Positions 54,260-63,592 of a stretch of DNA of 64,000 nucleotides are shown one piece after another. The stretch spans positions 186,001-250,000 of the forward strand of contig JBBFKY010000001.1 of NCBI GenBank assembly GCA_037481875.1. Direction: 5' to 3'. Position numbers and translations under genes: made by a program. The notes below the pieces were generated by a model. That model searched no databases, had not been told where the DNA came from, and saw only the letters and a program-made list of their open reading frames with translations. Numbering within the stretch: the first letter of the stretch is position 1; each line of letters opens with the position of its first letter. This DNA comes from Desulfosoma sp. (GTDB lineage Bacteria; Desulfobacterota; Syntrophobacteria; Syntrophobacterales; DSM-9756).

Positions 54260-54673
54260 GATTGTGAGGTGGGTTTTTATTTCAGGAAAGGAGGGTAGCG
54301 AGTCATTTTAAAGAAAAGGGGGTGGAGGAAAAGGTTTTTGATGGTTTTTTCTTTTTCTCGCGCGTGTGCCACGTGGCTCTTTTTGTCGTTCCTGTGGCGC
54401 CGAAATTCCTTTCCGGTCTCGTAACGAGCGCCTGTTCCTTACGTGATGATTGCCGAATGAAATCTTTCCAAGGGCGGCATCCCTCGACAATGGTCTTCTC
54501 TCTTTAGACCTGTTTCAGATCGCGTTTTATGCATTTCTCGTGATTTTTTCTTTTTTTTCGTGATGTCTGTTTCCCAGTGTTCAAGAAGGGTTGGGGTGCG
54601 GCCGTTTTCAAAACGGCAGCAGCCTTGGTGGGGTGGTAGGCGAATTGGATTCTACGGACGAGATGGAGGATCC
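54260..54673 (+). promoter_or_regulatory. Long structured 5' leader of the second OFA antiporter
   Basis: About 415 nt with no convincing gene. Features: AAAGGAGGG near 54290 without a start codon at proper distance, the palindrome GCCACGTGGC (54368-54377), and a near-perfect palindrome GCCGTTTTCAAAACGGC (54601-54617) about 50 nt before the ribosome-binding site GGAGGATCC. Like the first OFA leader, it is purine-rich early and ends in a hairpin before the start. Confidence 0.4.
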
Positions 54674-55939
54674 ATGATGACAGCGCCGCAAGCAACCGTG
54701 GATAAGGTTCCGGGCAAAGCCTGGCAGGTGGTGGTGGCCGGGATTGTGGTCAATTTATGCCTCGGCTGTCTGTATGCTTGGAGTGTCTGGGTGAAGTACC
54801 TCACCGATAAGAATTTGATGGAAGCTCAAGGTTGGGTGCCTCTCACGGCTGAACAGGCTTCCAACCCGGCTTCTTTGTGTATTCTGATCTTTGCCTTGCT
54901 CATGATTCCTGGAGGACGCATTCAGGATCGCTACGGTCCTACGATCGCGGCTTCAATCGGCGGTATCGCCATCGGTTTAGGGCTTCTTTTGGCTGGGATC
55001 ATGAAAAGTTACACGGGGATTCTTTTAGGATTCGGGGTCGGCGGCGGTATTGGTATGGGTGTGGGTTATGCGGCGCCGACTCCGGCGGCTCTCAAGTGGT
55101 TCGGTCCTCATAAGAGAGGTCTCATTGCGGGCTTGGTGGTGAGTGGTTACGGTTTGGCCGCCTTTTATGTCGCTCCCTTGGCCAACTGGTTGATCACCAC
55201 TTACAGCATGAGCGCTTCCTTTTATGTGCTCGGTATCGCGTATTTGGTGGTGATCTTGGTCGCGGCCCAATTTCTGGCATGGCCCCAACCCGGTTATGTG
55301 CCGCCTCAACCCACAGCGGCAGCCATGGCCGCCAAGGCGTCCACCCAAACGCGGGCGGATTGGACCGCAGGTGAAATGCTCAAAACCTGGCAGTTCTATG
55401 CTCTGGCCATCATGTTCTGTATCAACACACAAGCCGGTCTCTTGCTCATCGGCCATGTGAACAAGATGATTGCGGGAATCATGAAAGCCGGCTATCTGTT
55501 GGTTTCATGGGGAGCCGTTTTTAACTCCGTGGGCCGTATCGGCACGGGTATCATTTCAGACAAGATTGGACGCACAAACGGCCTCATTGTGAACTACATC
55601 GCGGCGGCTGTGATCATGTTTCTGCTGCCCTACCTGTTCGGGCTTAAAAACATTCCTCTCTTGTTCCTCGCCTGCGCTGTGGGGTTCTGGTGCTACGGTG
55701 GCGGGTTGTCTCTCTTCCCGTCTTTTACAGCGGATTTTTACGGTCCCAAGAACTTGGGGTTCAATTACGGCTTGGTATTCATCGGCTGGGGTTTGGGTGC
55801 CTTTATGCCCAAATTGGCCGGTCGCATCTACGACAAGTATCAATCCTATGATTATGCTTTTTACATTGCCGGGGTTTTGCTCATCGCAGGCATCATCTTG
55901 GCTCTTGTGACCAAGCGGCCGAGATACGCTTCGGAATAG
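54674..55939 (+). CDS. OFA-family major facilitator antiporter (oxalate/formate type), copy 2
   Basis: About 421 residues from the ATG at 54674 ([17 protein letters not shown]), with GGAGGATCC upstream; a longer frame from 54560 lacks a ribosome-binding site. Conserved segments [43 protein letters not shown] and [14 protein letters not shown] mirror copy 1. Differences cluster in the extracytoplasmic loops, so substrates may differ. Twelve transmembrane helices. Terminated by 55977-56012, directly behind which a group II intron has inserted. Confidence 0.85.
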   Translation: MMTAPQATVDKVPGKAWQVVVAGIVVNLCLGCLYAWSVWVKYLTDKNLMEAQGWVPLTAEQASNPASLCILIFALLMIPGGRIQDRYGPTIAASIGGIAIGLGLLLAGIMKSYTGILLGFGVGGGIGMGVGYAAPTPAALKWFGPHKRGLIAGLVVSGYGLAAFYVAPLANWLITTYSMSASFYVLGIAYLVVILVAAQFLAWPQPGYVPPQPTAAAMAAKASTQTRADWTAGEMLKTWQFYALAIMFCINTQAGLLLIGHVNKMIAGIMKAGYLLVSWGAVFNSVGRIGTGIISDKIGRTNGLIVNYIAAAVIMFLLPYLFGLKNIPLLFLACAVGFWCYGGGLSLFPSFTADFYGPKNLGFNYGLVFIGWGLGAFMPKLAGRIYDKYQSYDYAFYIAGVLLIAGIILALVTKRPRYASE

Positions 55940-55976
55940 GACGGTGAGGTGCCCGGAGGCCGACCATGGCCTAGGG

Positions 55977-56012
55977 AAAAGGAGCAGGTTGAACACCTGC
56001 TCCTTTTTGTTT
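55977..56012 (+). terminator. Rho-independent terminator of OFA copy 2, insertion site of the intron
   Basis: AAAAGGAGCAGGT (55977-55989) pairs with ACCTGCTCCTTTT (55995-56007), with a 5-nt loop and then a T-rich tail. The group II intron begins immediately after it with GTGCG at 56013. Confidence 0.9.
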
Positions 56013-57903
56013 GTGCGCCCGGCAGGGCGCACTCACTTGGAGGTGAAAGTCCTCTACTCGCCCCGCAAGGGGAAGAGTTAGCCGAACGGCAAGGGTGTTC
56101 TGGGCGACTGGAAATCTGGAGGAAGCCGAAGGCAAAGCGCTGGCCTGACGAACAGGAAGCGGATACGAGGCGGCACGGCGGGGTGAGGCGGCCATTATCG
56201 TCAAAGCCCGAAACTTGCACGGAACGCCGTGACGTATATCCGACGGGCATAAGCGTGAAGGTGGGTGCGTCATACCCGGGGAGATCTGCACAGGTGCCGG
56301 GGGAGACCTCTGTGCTACTGCCATCGTGAGGTGGCGGGACGCCTGTGCAGAAGTCAGCAGAGGCCATAGTAGGCGAAAGCCGAAGGGCCGAACATTGAAG
56401 ACCGCGAGTAGGCGGCGGGAACACACGGACAGTCAATGAAGGCAGAAGACTCACAGCAAGTGAATGCCGGCGAAGCACCATCGGGGCGGAACTCCGAGGG
56501 GGCCTTGCACGGTGCCGAGGCTGACGTGACGACCCGCAAGCGGACGAAAGCGGAGTGGGCGCGGCAAGGCGGGCTGATGGAAGCCGTGGTCGAACGCGGC
56601 AACCTGATGCTTGCCTATGATCGGGTGCTCAAGAACAAAGGGGCGGCCGGTGTCGATGGCATCGGCGTCAATGAGTTCAAAGCACACCTCAAGCAACACT
56701 GGCCGACGATCAAGGCCAAACTACTGGCTGGGCAATACGTGCCCTTGCCAGTGCGCCGGGTGGACATCCCCAAGCCGCAAGGCGGGGTCAGGACACTCGG
56801 CATACCGACGCTGACGGATCGGCTGATCCAACAAGCGTTGCATCAAGTCCTCTCGCCGATCTTCGAGGCGGACTTCTCGGCGCACAGCTACGGCTTCCGA
56901 CCGGGGAAGAACGCCCATCAGGCGGTCAAGGCCGCGCAGCAATACGTTGCCGAAGGTCGCCGGGTGGTGGTGGACATCGACCTGGAGAAATTCTTCGACC
57001 GCGTCAACCACGACCTGCTGATGCAGAAACTCTCGACGAAGATCAGTGATGGTCGGGTACTGCGCCTCATTCGCCGGTATCTCGAAGCGGGCATGATGGC
57101 AGAGGGGATCGTCTCCCCGCGGACGGAAGGCACGCCGCAAGGCGGCCCCTTGAGTCCGCTGCTATCGAACATCCTGCTGACGGAACTGGACAAGGAACTG
57201 GAACGCCGAGGCCATGCCTTCTGCCGCTATGCAGACGACTGCAACATCTACGTCAAAAGCAAGGCGGCGGGGGAGCGGGTCATGGCGAGCATCACCCGGT
57301 TTCTGGCGGAAAAGCTCAAGCTCAAGGTCAATGTGGCCAAGAGCGCGGTGGCCGAACCGTGGAAGAGGACGTTTCTGGGCTACAGCCTGACGTGGCACAA
57401 AGCCCCGAAGCTGCGGATCGCGCCGGCCAGCCTGAGCCGGCTGGACGGCAAACTCCGCGCAGTGCTCAAAGGTGCGCGGGGGCGCAGCCTGACGACGGTC
57501 ATCCACGAACTCAACCCGATCCTGCGCGGCTGGGCGGCGTATTTCAAGCTGACCGAAACCAAGCAGGCGCTGGAAGAGCGGGACGGCTGGATCAGGCGCA
57601 AGCTGCGCTGCATCCTGTGGCGGCAGTGGAAACGCCCCTACACTCGCGCCAGGAACTTGATGAAGGCGGGACTGACGGAAGAGCGGGCATTTCGCTCGGC
57701 GTTCAACCAACGCGGGCCGTGGTGGAACAGTGGCGCCAGCCACATGAACCAGGCCTTCCAGAAGTCTTTCTTTGATCGATTGGGTCTGGTGTCGCTGCTC
57801 GATACGACGCGACGACTCCAGTGTGTTCAATGAACCGCCGGATGCGGAACCGCACGTCCGGTGGTGTGAGAGGGCGACGGGGGTGACCCCGTCCCCTACT
57901 CGA
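56013..57903 (+). mobile_element. Group II intron, probably bacterial class C (IIC)
   Basis: The 5' end GTGCGCCCGGCAGGG matches the GUGYG start of group II introns. The 3' end contains a domain V-like hairpin (57836-57875, CCGGATGCGG ... CCGCACGTCCGG) and a domain VI-like hairpin, ending CTACTCGAT near 57903. A reverse transcriptase/maturase lies within. Insertion right after an intrinsic terminator hairpin, in the same orientation, is the established habit of class C introns. The 5' boundary is firm; the 3' boundary is accurate to a few bases. The element looks complete and is probably active or recently so. Confidence 0.88.
56436..57833 (+). CDS. ltrA: Group II intron reverse transcriptase/maturase
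   Basis: 465 residues. RT motifs in order: [89 protein letters not shown], catalytic YADD in [14 protein letters not shown], then the maturase (domain X) region with [12 protein letters not shown] and [10 protein letters not shown]. No HNH endonuclease domain follows, as in class C introns. It splices the intron RNA and copies it into new sites. No clear ribosome-binding site precedes the ATG. The frame is intact. Confidence 0.93.
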   Translation: MKAEDSQQVNAGEAPSGRNSEGALHGAEADVTTRKRTKAEWARQGGLMEAVVERGNLMLAYDRVLKNKGAAGVDGIGVNEFKAHLKQHWPTIKAKLLAGQYVPLPVRRVDIPKPQGGVRTLGIPTLTDRLIQQALHQVLSPIFEADFSAHSYGFRPGKNAHQAVKAAQQYVAEGRRVVVDIDLEKFFDRVNHDLLMQKLSTKISDGRVLRLIRRYLEAGMMAEGIVSPRTEGTPQGGPLSPLLSNILLTELDKELERRGHAFCRYADDCNIYVKSKAAGERVMASITRFLAEKLKLKVNVAKSAVAEPWKRTFLGYSLTWHKAPKLRIAPASLSRLDGKLRAVLKGARGRSLTTVIHELNPILRGWAAYFKLTETKQALEERDGWIRRKLRCILWRQWKRPYTRARNLMKAGLTEERAFRSAFNQRGPWWNSGASHMNQAFQKSFFDRLGLVSLLDTTRRLQCVQ

Positions 57904-57970
57904 TGGAATGACAGCACATTTTGTCAACAGAATAGAGGCTTCCTGAGCGCACAAAAAAGGATGAGGCGGC

Positions 57971-59302
57971 ATGTTACGATCGGGAACGGTGGTGCTCGTG
58001 GGCTGTCGCGATGATGAGGCGGCGTTGCTCAAGGACATGATCGGGCAGTTGGATACGGGGCTGGTCGTTCGTGCTCTAGGTTCGTTGGACGAGCAGCAGG
58101 TGCGTGGCAGTCCGGATGTGCGCCTGGTGATTGTTCGGGTGGGAGAGCGCGACAGCCGGCCGGATGTGGCGTTGCAAAAGCTTCGCAACGTGGTGGGGCG
58201 TTCCGTGCCTGTGATGGCCCTGGTGCCTCAGGGGAAAGGCCAGAGGGTTCGAGACATCCTTCGTGCCGGCGCCGATGACTACTGGATTCTGCCTTTGGAC
58301 GAAAATGCCTTGCCCATACGAGTTCAAGTGCTGTTGGAATGGGGGCATCGCATCAGGGAAACCATGCGCACCACAAGTCATAGCCATGAAGGGCTGTGGC
58401 AACGTTTTCGCCACCGAATTCGTGCCGTTTTTGAATGGATTTTTGGATCGCGGTCTCTCTCGAACGAAATGCTGGAAAAAGGATCGGTGGATACAGCGCG
58501 TTTTCTTGATCGTTGGGAAAAGATAAGACGCCTAGGGTTTGGCAGTTTCGGTGAAGTGTGGCTGCTTCGAGAAAAAGACGGTCACAATTTGGCTGTGGCC
58601 AAGATTCCTCACGAAGAAAAACTGAACCGCAAATTCCTTGTGGAAGCGGCCATTCTTGGGCGTCTCAAGGAACATCCCAACGCCGTAGCACTGTTGGATG
58701 TGGTGAAATCCGGTGGAAAGGTCGTTCTTATTCAGGAGTATGTTTCCGGCAAATCTTTACAAGAGCTTCTGGATGAAGGTTTGGACGCCGTGGGCAAGGA
58801 AAAATATTTCTTGCAGCTTTTAGACGTGGTGACCTATGCTCACCGCCATCACATCATGCATCGAGACATTAAACCGGAGAATATTCTTATCACTCCTGAA
58901 GGTGTTTTAAAGCTTTTGGATTTCGGTACGGCCAAAGATGTGACGCGCCGAAGTATAAGTAGCACCGTGATTGGATCCCGCCCTTACATGGCCCCGGAAC
59001 AGATCATGGGGCGCAGTCGCCTGGCCAGCGATGTGTGGGCTCTCGGCGTCATTCTCTATGCCTTGACCACCGAATTCCTTCCCTTTTATTCGGAAAACGA
59101 AAAGGAGCTCATGGACCTCATTCTCGAATCCCCTCCGCAACCCCTTCGAGAATTGGTTCCAGACATTCCTGAAGATCTGGAACGCATCATTCTTCGCTGC
59201 TTAGAAAAGGACTGGAAGAATCGGTACCACAACGCCGGTATTCTTCAAAAAGCTCTTTTGGAAGCTTTCCCGGATTTTGGATCCGGACACACGCTGCCGT
59301 GA
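57971..59302 (+). CDS. Receiver-like domain fused to a Ser/Thr protein kinase
   Basis: 443 residues. Residues about 1-125 (TVVLVGCRDDEAALLKDMIGQL, VMALVPQGKG, RAGADDYWILPLDENAL) resemble a response-regulator receiver fold with the K/T region altered; a canonical phospho-Asp is doubtful. The kinase (residues about 180-430) has GFGSFGEVW, the Lys in VAKIPH, HRDIKPENILI, DFGTAKD and APEQIMG. No transmembrane or sensor domain follows, unlike PknB. It starts 68 bp after the group II intron and ends 9 bp from the convergent acetyltransferase gene. It could integrate a non-phosphorylated receiver signal with kinase activity. Confidence 0.82.
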   Translation: MLRSGTVVLVGCRDDEAALLKDMIGQLDTGLVVRALGSLDEQQVRGSPDVRLVIVRVGERDSRPDVALQKLRNVVGRSVPVMALVPQGKGQRVRDILRAGADDYWILPLDENALPIRVQVLLEWGHRIRETMRTTSHSHEGLWQRFRHRIRAVFEWIFGSRSLSNEMLEKGSVDTARFLDRWEKIRRLGFGSFGEVWLLREKDGHNLAVAKIPHEEKLNRKFLVEAAILGRLKEHPNAVALLDVVKSGGKVVLIQEYVSGKSLQELLDEGLDAVGKEKYFLQLLDVVTYAHRHHIMHRDIKPENILITPEGVLKLLDFGTAKDVTRRSISSTVIGSRPYMAPEQIMGRSRLASDVWALGVILYALTTEFLPFYSENEKELMDLILESPPQPLRELVPDIPEDLERIILRCLEKDWKNRYHNAGILQKALLEAFPDFGSGHTLP

Positions 59303-59310
59303 CCTGTGTT

Positions 59311-59892
59311 TTACAGAGGTTCCAAGGGCTTCAGGGTTCCCCATCGAGGGTCGTAATGGGCCGTGACATCGCAGATCATGATCAGGATATCCACGTTACG
59401 CTGATGAATGTCTTTGACGAGTCCCTCGATGACCGCCTTGCAGCCGAAGCCTGCGTTCCGAAAAGCTCGAATGGCTCCCGGAGAGTCCAGAGGAATTTCG
59501 GCCCAGAGTTTTTCCAGCCCGATTTCCGAGGCGAGAGCGACAAGTTCATTGAGCATCACGGTGGCAAGCCCTTTGTTCTGGTATTTAGGGGAGACAACGG
59601 TTCGAACTTCTCCGATATGGCGTTTCCATCCATGGGGAATCAGATGGAGGGTGACATCGGCGGCGATTTCGTTTCCGACCCAAGCTAAAAGGGGCAGAAC
59701 TCTGCGGTAATCCAATTCATTAACCCATTGTTGCAGGATCTGAGGGTCTCGAACATTGTGCCGAACGTAAAGGAGCATTTCATCGGAAAGGTCCCGGAAA
59801 AAACGATAGAGGGCGTCGCCGTCTTCGCGGGTCATTAACCGCACGCTGACCGGCGTGCCGTCTTTGAGCAGGATTTGTTTGCTTCCAAACAT
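59311..59892 (-). CDS. GNAT-family N-acetyltransferase
   Basis: About 193 residues from the ATG at 59892 (MFGSKQILLKDGTPVSVRLM), with GAGGGG at a spacing of 6-7. RLMTREDGDALYRFF, then the acetyl-CoA site HIGEVRTVVSPKYQNKGLATVML (key: V-x5-Q-x-x-G-x-A) and NAGFGCKAV near the end. Substrate unknown; protein or small-amine acetylation is possible. It lies about 50 bp from the phosphoesterase on the same strand. Confidence 0.82.
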   Translation of the reverse strand: MFGSKQILLKDGTPVSVRLMTREDGDALYRFFRDLSDEMLLYVRHNVRDPQILQQWVNELDYRRVLPLLAWVGNEIAADVTLHLIPHGWKRHIGEVRTVVSPKYQNKGLATVMLNELVALASEIGLEKLWAEIPLDSPGAIRAFRNAGFGCKAVIEGLVKDIHQRNVDILIMICDVTAHYDPRWGTLKPLEPL

Positions 59893-59941
59893 GTCTAACC
59901 CCTCGCTGGATTGTGTCATCCTTGCCAGTGATCCCACCCTT

Positions 59942-60688
59942 TCAGACACCGTCCTGCAGACGCAGGGCCAGGTACTCGGGAAGCCCCGCTCGAAGAATCT
60001 TTTCTTGCGCCCGCTTCACATCGTACGGCACAGCTCGAAAGAAGATGGTATGGCGATCCATATCGAAGACCAAAAAACGGGCTCGACTGTCTTGCTGCCT
60101 CGGCTGCCCAACACTGCCCGGATTGATGAGGTAGATATTTTCTGGGACGAGCCTCAGGGTGTCATTCATGAAGTCCAGGGCCGTCACTTTACCTCGTGGA
60201 TCTTGTACCCAGACCTTTTGCTGGTGCGTATGGCCGAAAAAGCACACATGAATGTCGGCGTATTTTTTTCGCATGAGATTGAAGATGCGTCGAGCTTGAT
60301 ACAGATTGAGAATGTAGGTATGAGGACTTTCCGGAGTTCCGTGGCACAAGAGCACCCCTTCCAGGGTTCGACACAAGGGAAGGGCATGAAGTTGTGCCAG
60401 ATGCGCCGAATTCAGCTGTCGAATGGTAAAATGAATAGCTTCGTAAGCCAGGACGTTAAAGGATTCGGCGATTTGAGGATCCAGGGCCGCAAGATCGTGA
60501 TTGCCTTGAACACCACGCGCTCCACATTCCCGAAGAATTTCCAGGCAAGCCTTGGGATCTGCATTATAACCCACCAGATCACCAAGGTGCCAAAAGGCTT
60601 CCACACCTTCAGCCTGTGCCGCACGAAGAACGCTTTCCAAAGCTTCCAGGTTACCGTGAATGTCCGAAAGAATGGCGACTCGAGCCAT
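59942..60688 (-). CDS. Calcineurin-like phosphoesterase (YfcE/MJ0936 type)
   Basis: 248 residues beginning MARVAILSDIHGNLEALESVL. Metal motifs: SDIHGN, GDLVGYN, GNHD in VQGNHDLAAL, CHGTPE, and FGHTHQQKV. The set (D-x-H, GD, GNH, H, GHTH) is complete, so a metal-dependent phosphodiesterase is expected. Substrate unknown. The C-terminal half has a small extension (NPGSVGQPRQQDSRARF). It overlaps the next gene's long frame but not its preferred start. Confidence 0.85.
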   Translation of the reverse strand: MARVAILSDIHGNLEALESVLRAAQAEGVEAFWHLGDLVGYNADPKACLEILRECGARGVQGNHDLAALDPQIAESFNVLAYEAIHFTIRQLNSAHLAQLHALPLCRTLEGVLLCHGTPESPHTYILNLYQARRIFNLMRKKYADIHVCFFGHTHQQKVWVQDPRGKVTALDFMNDTLRLVPENIYLINPGSVGQPRQQDSRARFLVFDMDRHTIFFRAVPYDVKRAQEKILRAGLPEYLALRLQDGV

Positions 60689-60729
60689 GGGATTCCTTGC
60701 AAGCCCTTTCGCCCGTTATGTTGGCAAGG

Positions 60730-63447
60730 TTATGGCACCAGAACCGGTTCCCGGAGAATCCTTTCGATAGCTTCCCGAGCCGAAGCCGCAAGGTGCGGAT
60801 GAGTCTCGGTCAGTGATTCCACCTGACGCAGATGATCCGCGGTTCGCAGAATCACCATGGTCAAATCCCCCTCATCGATGCTCGTGAGGTTCTTGACCAC
60901 ACTCCAACTTTCGCCCTTGGCCCAATGAAAAACGGTGACCACGGTCCAAAAAGGTAAAGGCGGAGTCTCAAAGCCCTCCGCATGCAGCCTTTCCCTTAAA
61001 GGATGCAGTGTTTGCAGAAGGGCGAAGTAAGGCCGGGCAAGATCGGGGAATTTCCACAGAAGCGACGATAACTGAGAGTCTGCCGGCCGGTCCCGATCCA
61101 CAACGAAAGGAGCCATGAGGGCGGCCAGAAGAGCTGGATTCGATTCAGGCAAGACCCTTTTTCGAATGACTTCGGAGACCAGCAGGGGCTGATCCAGCCG
61201 CAGTTTGGAGGCCCATTGGCCATCCGGGGTGAGATGCCCTTCAAGGGTCACATACCCTTCTTGCTGCAGAATTCTCAAGTGCTGTGTGAAGGATCTCCAA
61301 AGCGTCTCTTGGACGGACAGAATATGGGAACGATGCGTGAAATAGGTTTGGACGAGCCTTGAAAATGGATGCTTGGACCCTTTTTGGCATGGACCGAAAA
61401 GTTCGCACCGAAGGCATGGAAGCGCTTCTTTGGTCAAGGCTCTGTGGGCCATGTCGCGGGTAATGGATGACAGGGCTTGTGGCTTTTCACCGTAATGTTG
61501 CGGACCAAAAAGAGAGGGAAAAGGCTCTTCGTCCATTCGCTGGGCCAGACGTTCCCAAGCCTTTCGATCCGAAAGGGATGGCAGCTGTTCCAATCTCTTG
61601 CCCAATTCTCGAATTTGGCGAACACGCACCCAATGGGTTTCCACACTTTGGCCGTGCCAGTCGATGGGAAGCCGTAAACGTGCCGCCTGGACTCGGTCTT
61701 CCCCCTTATCGACCCGATCCAGGACCACGTAAGGTGTTCCTCGTCGGTTCAAGAAAAGTCGACCGCGTACCAAAAGACCCTGTGTGACCCATAACAATGC
61801 TTGGTTTCGAGCCGCTCGATGGGCTTTTTTCTGTTCTTCTTCCAAACGCATGAACAAAGGCCGAACCTCCGCCAGGGCATCCATAGACTTACAGGCCATG
61901 AGAGGTTCCCAGGGGGCCAGATCCTTTTGAAAGGATTCCACGAGGGACGCGACGGAGGCTTCTTGACCCAAATGCTGGTAGGTGGCCAGACTTCGTGAAA
62001 AAAGCTCTCGAATTTCCTGCGGTTCATGGGACAGAAGCAGGTTTAGGGCCATGGAAAAGTTCACACGAATTTGGCTTTCGATGGGATCCGGCGGTGATTT
62101 CAAAAGGTCATGAATCAATGACACGTTTTGATATCGACCCGGCGTGACCAAAACAAAGCCGATTTTGTCCATGCCGCGCCGTCCCGCCCGTCCCGTCATC
62201 TGAAGAAGGTCTGTTGCGGTCAAATCCACAAATTCCCGACCGTTGAAACGATCGCTTTGAGGAATAACCACGGTGCGGGCAGGAAAATTCACGCCGGCGG
62301 CCACGGTGGATGTGGAAAAAATGGCTTCAAGCCAGCCTTCCTGCATGAGGTTTTCTAGAAGAAGTTTCCAGTGAGGCAATTGTCCGGCATGATGGGCGCC
62401 CACACGGGAACGTTTCAGAATGGATAGGTGTTTATGATCCCTGAGAAAAGGCCACTTGTTTAACAGGGACTCCAGCCGTGCCGTAAAGGCTTTGGCATTG
62501 AATCCCGGCGATCGTGGGGCTTGAGGACACAAAGTGATAGCACGCTCACAATCGGCTCGGGACTTGAGGAAGAAGATGGCGGGCAGAAGGTTTGCCTTGC
62601 GAAGGGCTTCCAAAATGTGAGCCACATCGGGAAAGTCTTTTCGAGAGAACTGACGAGGATCCAGTTTTTCAATAGGTCCATAGAGGCCGCGACGTCCCCC
62701 TAGAGGCGTCAGTTCACCGTTGGGAAAAAGGAACAGGGGATAGAGAGGGACAGGTCGTTCTACGGCGTTCACCCACAGGCAAGGCTCTTTGCGTAACCAA
62801 AAGAGCCATCGGCAAAGCTCATGAGCGTTTCGAATGGTGGCGGAAAGTAACAAGAGACGGACGCGGCTTGGGAGGTAAATAAGAACCTCCTCCCAGACCA
62901 CACCGCGATCCTGATCCCCCAAGTAATGGGCTTCATCCATGACCACCAGATCGACGGGAAGATCTTGACCGCGATGCATGGCGTCGTAGAGTTGATTTCT
63001 AAGGATTTCGGTTGTCCCTACGATGATCGGGGCTTCGGGGTTTTCCTTACGATCCCCGGTGAGAATCCCAACATTTTCCGGTCCAAAAGCCGTAGAAAAT
63101 TCTTCCAGTTTGGCGTTGGAAAGAGCTTTGAGGGGCGAAGCATACCAGCTTCGACCGCCTTTCAAAAAAATTTCGCGAATCGCTTCAATGGCGATATAAG
63201 TCTTGCCGGATCCTGTGGGGGCCGTGACAAGCACATCGGCGGTCCGGACCTTTTCGATGGCTTCCAGCTGAAAAGGATCCGGCGTAAAGGGTTGCGGCTC
63301 AGGTACTCCAATCTGCGCAAGAACCTTGCGCACCGCAGGCGCCATGCGCACATGAAATTCCGTGCCTTCACGGGTGACGGTTTCGCGAGGCTTTTTTTTG
63401 CCCGTGGATTTCTTTCGCCGAAAAATGGGTCTGGCTTCGGGTTTCAA
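60730..63447 (-). CDS. Ski2-like DEAD/DEAH-box helicase
   Basis: 905 residues. Walker A APTGSGKTY near residue 82; DEAHYLGDQD; SATI; GRAGRRGMDKIG; TGRAGRRG motif VI. A long C-terminal half includes CLRCELFGPCQKG, a CxxC...C element that may bind a metal. This arrangement resembles Ski2/Mtr4- or HelY-type helicases that act in RNA processing, and some members also act on DNA. The N-terminus is basic (FRRKKSTGKKKPRETVTRE). It precedes the phosphoesterase on the same strand with a gap of 41 bp. Confidence 0.82.
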   Translation of the reverse strand: MKPEARPIFRRKKSTGKKKPRETVTREGTEFHVRMAPAVRKVLAQIGVPEPQPFTPDPFQLEAIEKVRTADVLVTAPTGSGKTYIAIEAIREIFLKGGRSWYASPLKALSNAKLEEFSTAFGPENVGILTGDRKENPEAPIIVGTTEILRNQLYDAMHRGQDLPVDLVVMDEAHYLGDQDRGVVWEEVLIYLPSRVRLLLLSATIRNAHELCRWLFWLRKEPCLWVNAVERPVPLYPLFLFPNGELTPLGGRRGLYGPIEKLDPRQFSRKDFPDVAHILEALRKANLLPAIFFLKSRADCERAITLCPQAPRSPGFNAKAFTARLESLLNKWPFLRDHKHLSILKRSRVGAHHAGQLPHWKLLLENLMQEGWLEAIFSTSTVAAGVNFPARTVVIPQSDRFNGREFVDLTATDLLQMTGRAGRRGMDKIGFVLVTPGRYQNVSLIHDLLKSPPDPIESQIRVNFSMALNLLLSHEPQEIRELFSRSLATYQHLGQEASVASLVESFQKDLAPWEPLMACKSMDALAEVRPLFMRLEEEQKKAHRAARNQALLWVTQGLLVRGRLFLNRRGTPYVVLDRVDKGEDRVQAARLRLPIDWHGQSVETHWVRVRQIRELGKRLEQLPSLSDRKAWERLAQRMDEEPFPSLFGPQHYGEKPQALSSITRDMAHRALTKEALPCLRCELFGPCQKGSKHPFSRLVQTYFTHRSHILSVQETLWRSFTQHLRILQQEGYVTLEGHLTPDGQWASKLRLDQPLLVSEVIRKRVLPESNPALLAALMAPFVVDRDRPADSQLSSLLWKFPDLARPYFALLQTLHPLRERLHAEGFETPPLPFWTVVTVFHWAKGESWSVVKNLTSIDEGDLTMVILRTADHLRQVESLTETHPHLAASAREAIERILREPVLVP

Positions 63448-63592
63448 TGGGAGGTCCGCCTTTGGATTGACTTCCTTCTGGGATCTGGCGATGGCGCTTC
63501 GTTCGCATTATGGCTAACACGGCTTTGGGCGAACATCAAGGGATGATCATCATTTAACAAATGAACCCCTTTGTCTTCTAGGAGACAGCCTC

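Noticed and set aside
55861-57917. Several minus-strand frames opposite the group II intron and its reverse transcriptase
   Set aside because: The plus strand carries the intron RNA features and an intact reverse transcriptase; the opposite frames are Ala/Arg/Pro-rich shadows.
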